A program made the translations under genes and the position numbers. 31,926 bases of DNA, taken from positions 1 to 31,926 of the IMG/VR virus record IMGVR_UViG_3300030685_000066. One strand, 5' to 3'. Positions within the stretch are counted from its first letter, which is position 1, and each line of letters starts with the position of its first letter. The notes under the pieces were generated by a model. That model was not told the DNA's origin. It made no database searches and saw only the letters and a program-made list of their open reading frames with translations. Below are positions 16,330-22,893 of the stretch, in pieces. Source of the DNA: a virus.

Positions 16330-16377
16330 TTAGCATTTGCCACCACCCTTTTTAGGTGATTTCTTAGTTGTTTTCAT
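16330..16377 (-). CDS. 15-residue basic peptide MKTTKKSPKKGGGKC
   Basis: A complete mini-gene sits in its own transcription unit, with an exact consensus promoter 56 nt upstream (16433-16464) and a strong terminator 14 nt downstream. The product is Lys/Gly-rich with a C-terminal Cys. The unit would otherwise make a ~140-nt RNA with no product, so either the peptide or a small RNA is the point of it. The arrangement makes this more credible than an average tiny ORF. Confidence 0.5.
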   Translation of the reverse strand: MKTTKKSPKKGGGKC

Positions 16378-16432
16378 AGTAGGATATGAGTTTAAAAATT
16401 AATAATTATATAGACATCTCTTAAAGTCTATA

Positions 16433-16464
16433 CAAAGATATGTAAAATAATTGAGATTACCAAA
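16433..16464 (-). promoter_or_regulatory. Bacteroidetes-type promoter for the 15-codon gene
   Basis: On the minus strand TTTG, 20 nt, TATCTTTG (16440-16433), an exact consensus match. Expected transcript start is near 16426. Confidence 0.82.
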
Positions 16465-16574
16465 TCTTTTATAAAATTTCTAAGCATATAACTTGATTAA
16501 GAAGATAAAAATAAACTATATTTAATTTTTTCTATCTTCCTAGACCTTGATTCTTATGTATTTATCTCCTTCTC

Positions 16575-16697
16575 CTACAGTAAAAATAATAGATATAGTA
16601 ATGGCAACATAGCAATAATACTTGTAATAATATTATTATTATATTTAACCATAAACATATCTAGTTTAATCTTAAAGTTCATTACTTTTAATTTCAT
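16575..16697 (-). CDS. Possible 40-residue membrane peptide
   Basis: The frame begins MKLKVMNFKIKLDMFMVKYN and continues into a hydrophobic stretch (IITSIIAMLPLLYLLFLL) that would span a membrane. The A/T-rich leader resembles other starts here. It could be a small membrane toxin-like or host-modifying peptide, or a chance frame in A+T-rich DNA. Confidence 0.35.
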   Translation of the reverse strand: MKLKVMNFKIKLDMFMVKYNNNIITSIIAMLPLLYLLFLL

Positions 16698-16716
16698 ACT
16701 ATTAATATTTATTTAT

Positions 16717-16767
16717 TTACAAATTTATAAACTTTAATAAGGCTTTAAATGGAGTTTTCTTTGCCAT
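16717..16767 (-). CDS. Possible 16-residue basic peptide MAKKTPFKALLKFINL
   Basis: The frame is short and amphipathic-basic. It lies directly after the structured leader transcribed from the promoter at 17156 and 19 nt before the 40-codon ORF. The N-terminus (AKKTPFK) resembles the style of the 15-residue peptide at 16330. It is too short to judge by composition. Confidence 0.3.
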   Translation of the reverse strand: MAKKTPFKALLKFINL

Positions 16768-16779
16768 ACAACAATCCCC

Positions 16780-17148
16780 AATCCCCTATTAAGTTCTATT
16801 CCTTATTTGTTTTTAATATTTCTATTTATTTAATTATTGATATAAGAAGTCCTAGCCAAATTGTTAATGACTAAAAAACTTCTCATTGCTGAGAGTCCTT
16901 ATAAACTTATAACTTCATAAACCACGTCTTAAAGTATTTCTACTTTTATCCCTCAACAGACTTTACCTTTACCTTTTCTCAATTACTTGGGTGTCTGAAA
17001 TTTACTTATATATAAGTCATTTTTATCTGTATTGGGGACATCTCAATATACTATATTTGTATACTTACAACCCAACTTCTAATCCAATACTTACATTTCT
17101 TCTTATTTATATAAGATTGGATGATATTAGAAAGTAATACTCTAATCA
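16780..17148 (-). ncRNA. Structured non-coding leader or RNA (minus strand)
   Basis: No sizeable ORF covers this ~370 nt, but it is headed by a consensus promoter at 17156-17187. Read on the minus strand it has several good helices. ATCCAAT/ATTGGAT (~17123-17078) encloses CTTAT/ATAAG. There is an ACTTATATATAAGT palindrome near 17011. The AAAGTA-GAAA-TACTTT hairpin near 16945 sits inside GTCT/AGAC. The TCTCA-GCAA-TGAGA hairpin is near 16890. Two GNRA-type tetraloops (GAAA, GCAA) suggest a folded RNA. I cannot place it in a known family. Confidence 0.45.
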
Positions 17149-17155
17149 GATGCAA

Positions 17156-17187
17156 CAAAGATAAGTAAAATAATTGACATACACAAC
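17156..17187 (-). promoter_or_regulatory. Bacteroidetes-type promoter for the structured leader
   Basis: On the minus strand GTTG, 20 nt, TATCTTTG (17163-17156), with the shared TTATTTTACT run before the -7 box. It is the most upstream of the minus-strand promoters in the divergence zone. Confidence 0.75.
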
Positions 17188-17345
17188 ACAATAAAAGTTA
17201 ATAAGTTTTAATAAATATATCTATCTATATTTCAAGACTTTGAGTACACTCCTTTTTTACTTCTTCTTTCTATGTACCTATTATACTAACTAGTCTGAAT
17301 ATTCAAAATTTAAAAATTCTAATTTTTTTTTTGAAATAAAAAAAG

Positions 17346-17409
17346 TTTATGCAAGTGATGTATACTCTAAAATTTTGAAAATTATAAATTTTTATACAAG
17401 TGATATATA
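17346..17409. repeat. Two direct copies of a 19-bp motif upstream of the first rightward gene
   Basis: TTTATGCAAGTGATGTATA (17346-17364) and TTTATACAAGTGATATATA (17391-17409) differ at two positions and are spaced 45 bp start to start. They lie between the leftward promoters and the gene at 17530, in an A/T-tract-rich stretch. Paired sites for a phage regulator, or origin iterons, are possible uses. The rest of 17190-17520 shows A/T tracts only. Confidence 0.5.
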
Positions 17410-17529
17410 AACTATCCAGACTCTCCCCACCTCTTAGCCACTTGGGTATATCCCCCTCTGGGACATTCAAATTTGGCAAATTTCATTTAATCAACATTTA
17501 TTATTTACATTCTTTAAACAACATTCATT

Positions 17530-17835
17530 ATGACAGAACATGCAAATCCTCTAGTCTTTAATAAGACTATGAGTGTAGAAGACTTCAAAGCTTCTATTGG
17601 AACAAAAGTTATCAAAGTGAAAGAACTTAATGCAGGTTCTTTAAGTATGCTAAATGACCTTAACCAAGTAGTTGGTTCAGTCAGTATCAAAAAAGTTGGT
17701 ACATTAGCTGCAATGGACAAACCAGTTGTATCTGAAGTTACAGGTGACCCAACTGAAAGGAATCCAAGTGGTGTATTCTTTATGTTACACCAATTAGGTG
17801 AAAACACCAATGCTGCTGTATTGGCAGAATTCTAA
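17530..17835 (+). CDS. Unknown conserved early protein, own terminator
   Basis: The 101-residue protein has the pattern MSVEDFKASIGTKVIKVKELNAGSLSML ... GSVSIKKVGTLAAMDKPVVSEVTGDPTERNPSGVFFMLHQLG. From memory, small proteins of this form (SxExFKAxxG...K...KLF...) occur, often in several copies, in Bacteroidetes phages. No function is known to me. It is the first rightward gene, has relatively high-GC codons for this genome, and is followed at once by a strong terminator, which suggests a highly expressed monocistronic unit. Confidence 0.75.
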   Translation: MTEHANPLVFNKTMSVEDFKASIGTKVIKVKELNAGSLSMLNDLNQVVGSVSIKKVGTLAAMDKPVVSEVTGDPTERNPSGVFFMLHQLGENTNAAVLAEF

Positions 17836-17850
17836 GCAAATTCTAAACTA

Positions 17851-17884
17851 AGAGCAGGAGAGCAATCTCCTGTTCTTTTTTTTA
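17851..17884 (+). terminator. Rho-independent terminator after the 17530 gene
   Basis: The 11-bp stem AGAGCAGGAGA/TCTCCTGTTCT (one G-U) has a GCAA tetraloop and is followed by a run of eight T. Confidence 0.92.
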
Positions 17885-18191
17885 TTGTTAAGAGTAACAT
17901 TAAATCATTGATACATTAATACATTTCACATTGTTACATTGATAGAACTCACATTGTTAAAGTTATACATTACCCTTAATAATAAATCTCTAACATTGGT
18001 CATACCTACAGTATTACTTTAGATTTATGTAGCTAATGTGTTGATAATCTGATGTCTATAAACAACCCACTATTTATTGCCTGATAGCAACATATAGAAC
18101 AAATACATACATTTATTATTACTTAACAGTATTTACTGTTATAACTTAACATACAATAATCAATAATACATTAATAAACACATTAAACACA
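17885..18191 (+). other. Non-coding leader region before the early gene run
   Basis: No ORF of note occurs in these ~300 nt. The stretch repeats CACATTGTTA (17928 and 17952) and related CATTGATACATTA words. It also has a possible weak promoter (ATTG, ~21 nt, TAGATTTA near 18019) and a perfect palindrome at 18124-18141. It probably holds the promoter and control sites for the 18192-18878 genes. Confidence 0.4.
18124..18141. repeat. Perfect 8-bp inverted repeat, operator-like
   Basis: TAACAGTA-TT-TACTGTTA is an 18-bp palindrome in the leader, 50 bp before the first ATG. The size and symmetry suit a dimeric repressor site. As RNA, the 2-nt loop would be too tight for a full hairpin. Confidence 0.45.
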
Positions 18192-18263
18192 ATGAAAACA
18201 CGTATTAATAGTAATAGAATATGCATTGCATATCCTACTGGAGAAGTTAAATTCTTTAATTAA
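18192..18263 (+). CDS. Possible 23-residue peptide
   Basis: The frame begins MKTRINSNRICIAYPTG and ends in EVKFFN. It has the same ...aacacaATG start context as the lipoprotein gene 24 nt downstream. It reads like a small transcription-factor-like strand (ICIAYPTGEVKFF), but it is too short to assign. Confidence 0.4.
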   Translation: MKTRINSNRICIAYPTGEVKFFN

Positions 18264-18287
18264 TCAACAATTACACATACAAACACA

Positions 18288-18599
18288 ATGAAAAGAACTA
18301 TCTTATTTATTATTATTGTACTAAGTATAGTAATAACTTCATGTACTCCTGAGAATTACAAAAGAGATACTAGTATTAACACAAGTCCTGAATTAAAACT
18401 AATCAGTGATGCTCAATTTATTGAGAATCTTAATTCATTTAAAGATTCTGTGAGAATAATAGACCAAATATGTAATATAGATACAAGGTCTTACACTATT
18501 ATTGTAGAAAGTAATGATAGTATCTTTGCCTACTCAGGTAGAGGTACAATCATGAAACACTTCTTTACTGATTATAATGTTAATGAACTAATAAAGTAA
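18288..18599 (+). CDS. Small lipoprotein, unknown function
   Basis: The 103-residue protein has a signal peptide and lipobox (LSIVITSC, Cys19), so it is likely a membrane-anchored lipoprotein. The mature part is small and mixed (SVRIIDQICNIDTRSYTIIVESNDSIFAYSGRG). An early phage lipoprotein could act in superinfection exclusion, but nothing here shows that. Confidence 0.7.
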   Translation: MKRTILFIIIVLSIVITSCTPENYKRDTSINTSPELKLISDAQFIENLNSFKDSVRIIDQICNIDTRSYTIIVESNDSIFAYSGRGTIMKHFFTDYNVNELIK

Positions 18600-18604
18600 A
18601 TATT

Positions 18605-18772
18605 ATGACCATTCATAGAGTAAGTACAGTTAAACAGTCCAAACGTAAAAACAATAAAACTGATAAATTTGAAGATGTACTAGCACCTAATAAAAATAAA
18701 GGTGCTAGTAGGTCATTAGCTAGAGCAATTAAATTTGCCAATCAACAAAATTGTGATACAATAATATCTTAA
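18605..18772 (+). CDS. Small basic protein
   Basis: The 55-residue protein starts 5 nt after the lipoprotein gene. It is Lys/Asn-rich (VKQSKRKNNKTDKFEDVLAP) with a helical SRSLARAIKFANQQN segment. It is likely translated from the same mRNA. Function unknown; it was missed by length-based ORF lists. Confidence 0.6.
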   Translation: MTIHRVSTVKQSKRKNNKTDKFEDVLAPNKNKGASRSLARAIKFANQQNCDTIIS

Positions 18773-18782
18773 TTTAACCATT

Positions 18783-18878
18783 ATGGCTTATAGAAAAAGA
18801 GATTTAGATGACCTTGATGGTGATTTAGATGATTGTTCACAAGATTATGACTACCCAGGATTAGATGGTAGTGATTAA
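18783..18878 (+). CDS. Small acidic peptide of 31 residues
   Basis: The product begins MAYRKRDLDDLDGDLDDC and is Asp-rich with a repeated DLDD motif. It lies 10 nt after the preceding ORF with an ...accattATG start like its neighbours. Asp-rich mini-proteins can mimic DNA, but this one is very short. Function unknown. Confidence 0.5.
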   Translation: MAYRKRDLDDLDGDLDDCSQDYDYPGLDGSD

Positions 18879-18892
18879 GTAATAGTAAAAAA

Positions 18893-19390
18893 TATATTAG
18901 AGAGTATTCAGCTACAAACGAGTATTGTTTGGGTTTAAATAGCTCTTTATTATATTAAATAGCCAATGAAATATAACTAGAATACTCTCTAGATATAAAT
19001 CAACTATACAGCCATTTGAAAATAATAGTGGTAATAAGTGTAGTAAATTTTAAACAAGCAGGTGTCACATTACAGCCCTGAATATAATAAGTTTAATCCT
19101 ATTTAAAGGCAATGAATAATTGTATAAGACTTGCAGAACTTAACTATTGTTGAGATTGTAAAGAGCCTTGTTTATTTATATTACAATCCCTTAATCTTAA
19201 ATTATGGACTCTAAAAGCTGAGAAACGTCAGAGTTGATATTATGCAAGTAAAGCCTACGAGATAAAGAATGCATACAACCCATAGTTTAAGATTATTTTT
19301 TAACTCTCTGAAAGACAACAGAAAGCCCTATTAGGAATACTAGTTAATCTTTGATAACTTAGGATAGTCAGGTCAAGTAAGAGAGTTATT
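18893..19390 (+). ncRNA. Large unidentified structured RNA (about 500 nt)
   Basis: No coding frame spans the 548 nt between genes, but helices are dense. (A) 18898-18909 pairs perfectly over 12 bp with 18980-18991 and encloses AGCTA/TAGCT and CAAAC/GTTTG. (B) GATTGTAA/TTACAATC is at 19154-19188. (C) A 15-bp helix (one G-U) of 19193-19207 with 19280-19294 encloses hairpins ACTCT/AGAGT with CTGA/TCAG, and TATGCA/TGCATA, then a T6 run. (D) AACTCTC/GAGAGTT (19302-19387) encloses AGTTA/TAACT and is followed by a T-rich tail. It may be one ornate RNA or several adjacent ones. I see no RNase P or group I intron core. Confidence 0.6.
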
Positions 19391-19426
19391 TTATTTTTAA
19401 TCAACAATCAATAATCAATAGTCCTA

Positions 19427-19588
19427 ATGAAAACAATCAAAGTTATCCATGTAAAAGTAACTGGATTAATCATTGCTTTAGTAGTTATAATAGGATTTTT
19501 CTATTTATTTACTAAAGTATTAGATATCCAATTAACTCATCCTGCTAAGGTTTATTATGAACCTGATAAGCAAGAACAAACCAATTAA
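19427..19588 (+). CDS. Small single-pass membrane protein
   Basis: The 53-residue protein has a basic N-terminus (MKTIKVIHVKVTG), one transmembrane segment (~14-34) and a short polar tail with HPAKVYYEPDK. It begins right after the structured RNA and is missed by length cut-offs. Function unknown. Confidence 0.6.
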   Translation: MKTIKVIHVKVTGLIIALVVIIGFFYLFTKVLDIQLTHPAKVYYEPDKQEQTN

Positions 19589-19622
19589 AAATTATAAACA
19601 TCAGTTATTTGATAGTATAATT

Positions 19623-19690
19623 CTATAACTAAGTCTAAATAAAGATGTATTAACACACTCTATTGGACTAGTTATAGTTTATTTTTTATT
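19623..19690 (+). terminator. Terminator-like long hairpin after the 53-residue gene
   Basis: CTATAACTA(A)GTC pairs with GAC-TAGTTATAG (12 bp with one bulged A) around a ~30-nt loop. TTTATTTTTTATTT follows. The large loop makes it atypical. Confidence 0.5.
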
Positions 19691-19818
19691 TACCTGTCTA
19701 ATTCTTTTTTACTAATTATTCACTATAATTCAAGAAAAATGAAACATTATTATTAAACTATCTCAACTAATCTATATTAATAGTTGAGAATTAAACCATT
19801 AAAAAACTATTAATCAAG

Positions 19819-20148
19819 ATGAAAGTAAATACTTTAATTTTAATCAAAAAGGAAATAAGAGCTTTTCAAGCTATTGTACAAGACATTTCAAATCACTGGA
19901 AATCTGATAATTATGCTACTATTAGTGTATTATTACAGAATGCAGGATTTGATATGACTAGTAGTAAATCCTTTGACCTCAAACAAGCTGAGAAAGAATT
20001 GTATGATATATTAAGTATATTAAAGAAAATATCAGAATATAAGAAATCTCATTTTGAGAATTGGATATACTCTGAGGTAAATAATATAATTAATACTCAT
20101 GTAGCAGACGAAAATACTCTAGGGTATTTATTAAACCCAAAACAATAG
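19819..20148 (+). CDS. Unknown helical protein
   Basis: The 109-residue protein is all-helical in appearance (KKEIRAFQAIVQDISNHWK, KQAEKELYDILSILKKI) with no membrane segment. I do not recognise it. A short hairpin (CTCAACTA/TAGTTGAG) lies in its 5' leader at ~19766-19793. It opens the run of genes to 21278. Confidence 0.65.
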   Translation: MKVNTLILIKKEIRAFQAIVQDISNHWKSDNYATISVLLQNAGFDMTSSKSFDLKQAEKELYDILSILKKISEYKKSHFENWIYSEVNNIINTHVADENTLGYLLNPKQ

Positions 20149-20168
20149 TCATTATTAAATCTATTAAA

Positions 20169-20465
20169 ATGCAAAGAAAAACATTTTTTATTACTGTTTC
20201 TATCATAATAATAATTAGTATTATTATTGCTGTATTCTTGCCTGTTCCTGCTCATACTCATGATTCATTATTTATAGTGGATTATGAAGTATATTATAAA
20301 GACCATGATGATAGTACTTATCATTTAGGTGATTGTAATCAAGCCATTATTAAAGCTACAAGTAAAACTGAAGCTTATAAGAAGTTTAATGATTCAGTTC
20401 CATTAAACTATGATTGTGATTCTATTCATGCTCAAATTGATTATAAAATAGCTCTATTAAGATGA
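20169..20465 (+). CDS. Small single-pass membrane protein
   Basis: The 98-residue protein has an N-terminal transmembrane anchor (~7-26, Ile-rich) and an outside domain of ~70 residues with two Cys (HLGDCNQAII ... LNYDCDSIH). The soluble part (FIVDYEVYYKDHDDSTYH ... ATSKTEAYKKF) looks like a small alpha/beta fold. Its stop overlaps the next ATG (ATGA). Confidence 0.65.
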   Translation: MQRKTFFITVSIIIIISIIIAVFLPVPAHTHDSLFIVDYEVYYKDHDDSTYHLGDCNQAIIKATSKTEAYKKFNDSVPLNYDCDSIHAQIDYKIALLR

Positions 20466-20668
20466 CCATTAAACAAGCTCATTTATTAGAAAAAGGTAAC
20501 CAAGTTATTGTTAGTACAGGAGTCATAACACAAATTCTTACTGTTGATAGAGTAGTAGTAATACCTTTATCAGGAGTAAGAATTTATATTGAAGATACTG
20601 ACCCCAATAACAAGGATTTATATGTTGAACCTCATAATTGTGAATTATATGGACACACTAACAAGTGA
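20462..20668 (+). CDS. Small beta-rich protein
   Basis: The 68-residue protein has alternating strands (NQVIVSTGVITQILTVDRVVVIPLSGVRIYIEDTD), suggesting a small barrel such as an SH3- or KOW-like fold. It is translationally coupled to the gene before (ATGA) and overlaps the next start by 20 nt. Function unknown. Confidence 0.6.
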   Translation: MTIKQAHLLEKGNQVIVSTGVITQILTVDRVVVIPLSGVRIYIEDTDPNNKDLYVEPHNCELYGHTNK

Positions 20669-20783
20669 GGAAATAGATATGTTACTATTACTTTATAAAC
20701 AAGGTAAAGTAACTATAATTCCTTTTATTCAAACAGGAGTTTATATTCCTATTTTATTAAATATTAGTATTAAACATTTATAA
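20649..20783 (+). CDS. Small protein of 44 residues
   Basis: I start at MDTLTSEEIDMLL (20649) rather than 20 codons upstream, where the frame only shadows the previous gene. The product is helix then strand (MLLLLYKQGKVTIIPF), much like the end of a small winged-helix fold. Function unknown. Confidence 0.5.
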   Translation: MDTLTSEEIDMLLLLYKQGKVTIIPFIQTGVYIPILLNISIKHL

Positions 20784-20807
20784 ACAAAACACTCAAAATT
20801 ATTCATT

Positions 20808-21278
20808 ATGTTAAAAATTGCATTAATGTTATTAGCTAAAATTTGTAGCTTTAATTTCCTGATTACATTATTCTCTAAGTATTCTACTGAATATCTTAAA
20901 GAAGGTATTACTGAAGAAGATAAAGATAAATATCTTGCAGGATTACTTGCATTATGTTTATTACTTCCTGATAAAGGTTTAGATAAAATAGAATCTGATT
21001 CTATTGTCTCAGCTTTGGCTAGAATATCTGAAGAATTAAAGGCTTATAATCTTGAACATCCTGAACAAAGGGAAGAAATTAAGATTACTCCTGAGGATAT
21101 AATGAATAAAGATTTAATTGACCAAGCAAACTTATTAAGTAGAACTCATTCTCATGATTGTGACAATTGCCCAAATGCAGGTAGTTGTGATATTGAAGAT
21201 AGTATGAGGGAAATTAATGAGAGAGAAAAAGATGATTCTCCCATTCTTGCTCAAGAAGTAGAAAAAGCAGAAGCTTAA
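20808..21278 (+). CDS. Unknown protein with a Cys/His cluster
   Basis: The 156-residue protein has a hydrophobic N-terminus (LKIALMLLAKICSFNFLITLF), then helices. A metal-site-like motif HSHDCDNCPNAGSCDIED follows near residue 115-130 (H, C-x2-C-x5-C), and the tail is acidic. It could bind zinc or iron. No family is recognised. A terminator follows its stop directly. Confidence 0.65.
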   Translation: MLKIALMLLAKICSFNFLITLFSKYSTEYLKEGITEEDKDKYLAGLLALCLLLPDKGLDKIESDSIVSALARISEELKAYNLEHPEQREEIKITPEDIMNKDLIDQANLLSRTHSHDCDNCPNAGSCDIEDSMREINEREKDDSPILAQEVEKAEA

Positions 21279-21302
21279 AAAGAATAAATTAAATACCATA
21301 AT

Positions 21303-21335
21303 ATAAGTCTTAGCTAATAGTTAAGACTTATTTTA
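21303..21335 (+). terminator. Rho-independent terminator before tRNA-Arg
   Basis: A perfect 10-bp stem ATAAGTCTTA/TAAGACTTAT with a 9-nt loop is followed by TTTT. It lies 24 nt after the stop at 21278 and just before the tRNA gene. Confidence 0.8.
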
Positions 21336-21338
21336 AAC

Positions 21339-21412
21339 GGTTCAGTAGCTCAGCTGAATAGAGCACTACCCTTCTAAGGTAGGGGTCAAGGGTTTGAATC
21401 CCTTCTGAATCA
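21339..21412 (+). tRNA. tRNA-Arg (TCT), plus-strand copy
   Basis: The cloverleaf is clean: acceptor GGTTCAG/CTGAATC, D arm GCTCAGCTGAATAGAGC, anticodon arm CTACC-CTTCTAA-GGTAG, T arm AAGGG-TTTGAAT-CCCTT, discriminator A. It is the only plus-strand tRNA and has the same anticodon as the copy at 15762 but a quite different body. Confidence 0.93.
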
Positions 21413-21451
21413 CAATTAAATAAATTATTAATCTTAGTACTTAAGAACATT

Positions 21452-22084
21452 ATGTCACAGTTAAAAGAAATTAATAGTAAATATTATAAGAATTGTAAAG
21501 TAGTTATGCTTCCTACTAATGAAAAAGCACAAAGTATTATATACTTTGATTGTGATAGTAAATTATCAATTGGATTTAATATTTTTAGAACTTTACCTGA
21601 TATTTCTCAACATCTTTATATTACTTCTGATGAAGAAATAAAAGAAAATGATTGGAGTTATGACAGAATGATGCAAAGTATAGGACAACATAATAATGTA
21701 TATTCTTCTAAAATAATTGCAACGACTGATTTTAAAATATCACCTAATTCATTACAAGCAATTATACCTAAACTTTCTCAACAATTTATTGAAAAATATA
21801 TTGAAGAATATAATAAAGGTAATGTTATTACTGATGTTTTAGTTGAATATGATAAAGCTGATTATAATAAATGGATGGATAATGGTGCATCACCAGTATT
21901 TGATACTATTAAAATAAATCCTAAAAAAAATACTATCACTATTAAAGAAGTAAAAGAACTTTGGAATAGAAAAGAGATAAAAGAAATAGGATTAAATTTT
22001 CTTAAATTCTTAGCTCAAGACCATAATCATAGATTTAATACTGAAGATGAAATTTGGAAATATTGGATTAAAGAAAATCTTTAA
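21452..22084 (+). CDS. Unknown protein of 210 residues
   Basis: The protein has mixed alpha/beta segments at the N-terminus (NCKVVMLPTNEKAQSIIYFDCDSKLSIGFNIF) and a charged helical C-terminus with KFLAQDHNHRFNTEDEIWKYWIKENL. It has no transmembrane segment. I recognise no catalytic motif. It follows tRNA-Arg and begins the next plus-strand run. Confidence 0.65.
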   Translation: MSQLKEINSKYYKNCKVVMLPTNEKAQSIIYFDCDSKLSIGFNIFRTLPDISQHLYITSDEEIKENDWSYDRMMQSIGQHNNVYSSKIIATTDFKISPNSLQAIIPKLSQQFIEKYIEEYNKGNVITDVLVEYDKADYNKWMDNGASPVFDTIKINPKKNTITIKEVKELWNRKEIKEIGLNFLKFLAQDHNHRFNTEDEIWKYWIKENL

Positions 22085-22133
22085 ATTATATAAACAAATT
22101 ATTTATTAACTAATACAAAAACATTTACAAATC

Positions 22134-22451
22134 ATGAGTATTCCATTAATTATTATTATTGTAGGAAGTATTATAAGCCTAGTGTTACTTAAGAAACCTA
22201 AAAAAGTAATCCCAGTAGAAGTATCTGATGATACTAATGAAGAAATTCAAGAAACTAAAGTAGTAAATCCTAGTACTTTAGAGTCAAGAAAAGCTGCTAT
22301 ATTATGGTGGAGAGAATTAACCACTGATGAGAAAAGATTGTATAAATCTGATGCTTATTTTGAGGGTAAAACTATTCATCAGCTTAAAAGAGCAGAGATT
22401 GAACAGATTCATAATGTGTTTAAGGAAAATAATATTATTACTACTAAGTAA
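22134..22451 (+). CDS. Membrane-anchored small protein
   Basis: The 105-residue protein has an N-terminal transmembrane helix (~3-20), a Lys/Pro linker and an acidic stretch. A compact helical domain then follows with WWRELTTDEKRLYKSDAYFEGKTIHQLKRAEIEQI. From memory, the WWxxLTxxEKxxYKxxYF...RT..xLTGxEIExI pattern is common in small Bacteroides phage proteins of unknown role. It opens a series of small membrane proteins leading to the SPFH gene. Confidence 0.7.
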   Translation: MSIPLIIIIVGSIISLVLLKKPKKVIPVEVSDDTNEEIQETKVVNPSTLESRKAAILWWRELTTDEKRLYKSDAYFEGKTIHQLKRAEIEQIHNVFKENNIITTK

Positions 22452-22456
22452 TAAGT

Positions 22457-22520
22457 AAGAGTTATATCATATAGAAGCTAATAATAAAAGCTTACAAAGT
22501 ACTATATAGATATAACTCTT
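22457..22520 (+). other. Long intercistronic hairpin
   Basis: A perfect 12-bp helix AAGAGTTATATC/GATATAACTCTT has ATATAG/CTATAT continuing inside and an inner AAGCT/AGCTT hairpin. No T run follows, so it is not a standard terminator. It may be an RNase III-type processing or stability element between the genes. Confidence 0.6.
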
Positions 22521-22536
22521 CTAAAATTAAAATCAT

Positions 22537-22893
22537 ATGGATAATTCAATAACTGGAATAGATAATACTCTTATAGAAAGAGGAATAAAAACATTATTAA
22601 TACTATTAAGAGATGCTATAATATCAGATAAATATTCTGATAGTTTAGGATTATGTAATATGACACATTGTTTATTATTTGATGGTACACTTAATACATA
22701 TGAGTATATAACATTAAATAGGTTTTTATCAATAAACAGACCTAAAAAACCTTATAAAAATTATGATGAATTTCATAAGGAATATTGCATTAGTTTATAT
22801 TGGTGGAAACAAGGAGATTTTAAAGTAAGATTAAAATTTATAAATAAATTAATTAGAAAGTATGAGAAGAAGTGGTGGCAATTTTGGCTATAA
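22537..22893 (+). CDS. Conserved small phage protein (LCNxxxxLxxDG type)
   Basis: The 118-residue protein contains SDSLGLCNMTHCLLFDGTLNTYEYITLNRFLSINRP and YWWKQGDFKVRLKFINKLIRKYEKKWWQFWL. I recall this GLCN...L...F....RP....YWW..G....R..FI..LI pattern in many phages of Bacteroidetes, always uncharacterised. The Trp-rich end (KKWWQFWL) could touch the membrane. The next gene starts within its last 32 nt in another frame. Confidence 0.7.
   Translation: MDNSITGIDNTLIERGIKTLLILLRDAIISDKYSDSLGLCNMTHCLLFDGTLNTYEYITLNRFLSINRPKKPYKNYDEFHKEYCISLYWWKQGDFKVRLKFINKLIRKYEKKWWQFWL

Noticed and set aside
17514-17810. Minus-strand frame opposite the gene at 17530
   Set aside because: The plus-strand frame has a good start context and a terminator directly after it. 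The opposite frame is its shadow.
18893-19390. RNase P RNA in the structured region
   Set aside because: Short look-alikes (ACAACAGAAAG, GTAAGAG) occur, but the conserved P4 core (GAGGAAAGTC ... ACAGAA ... GGCTTA) is missing in the right order.
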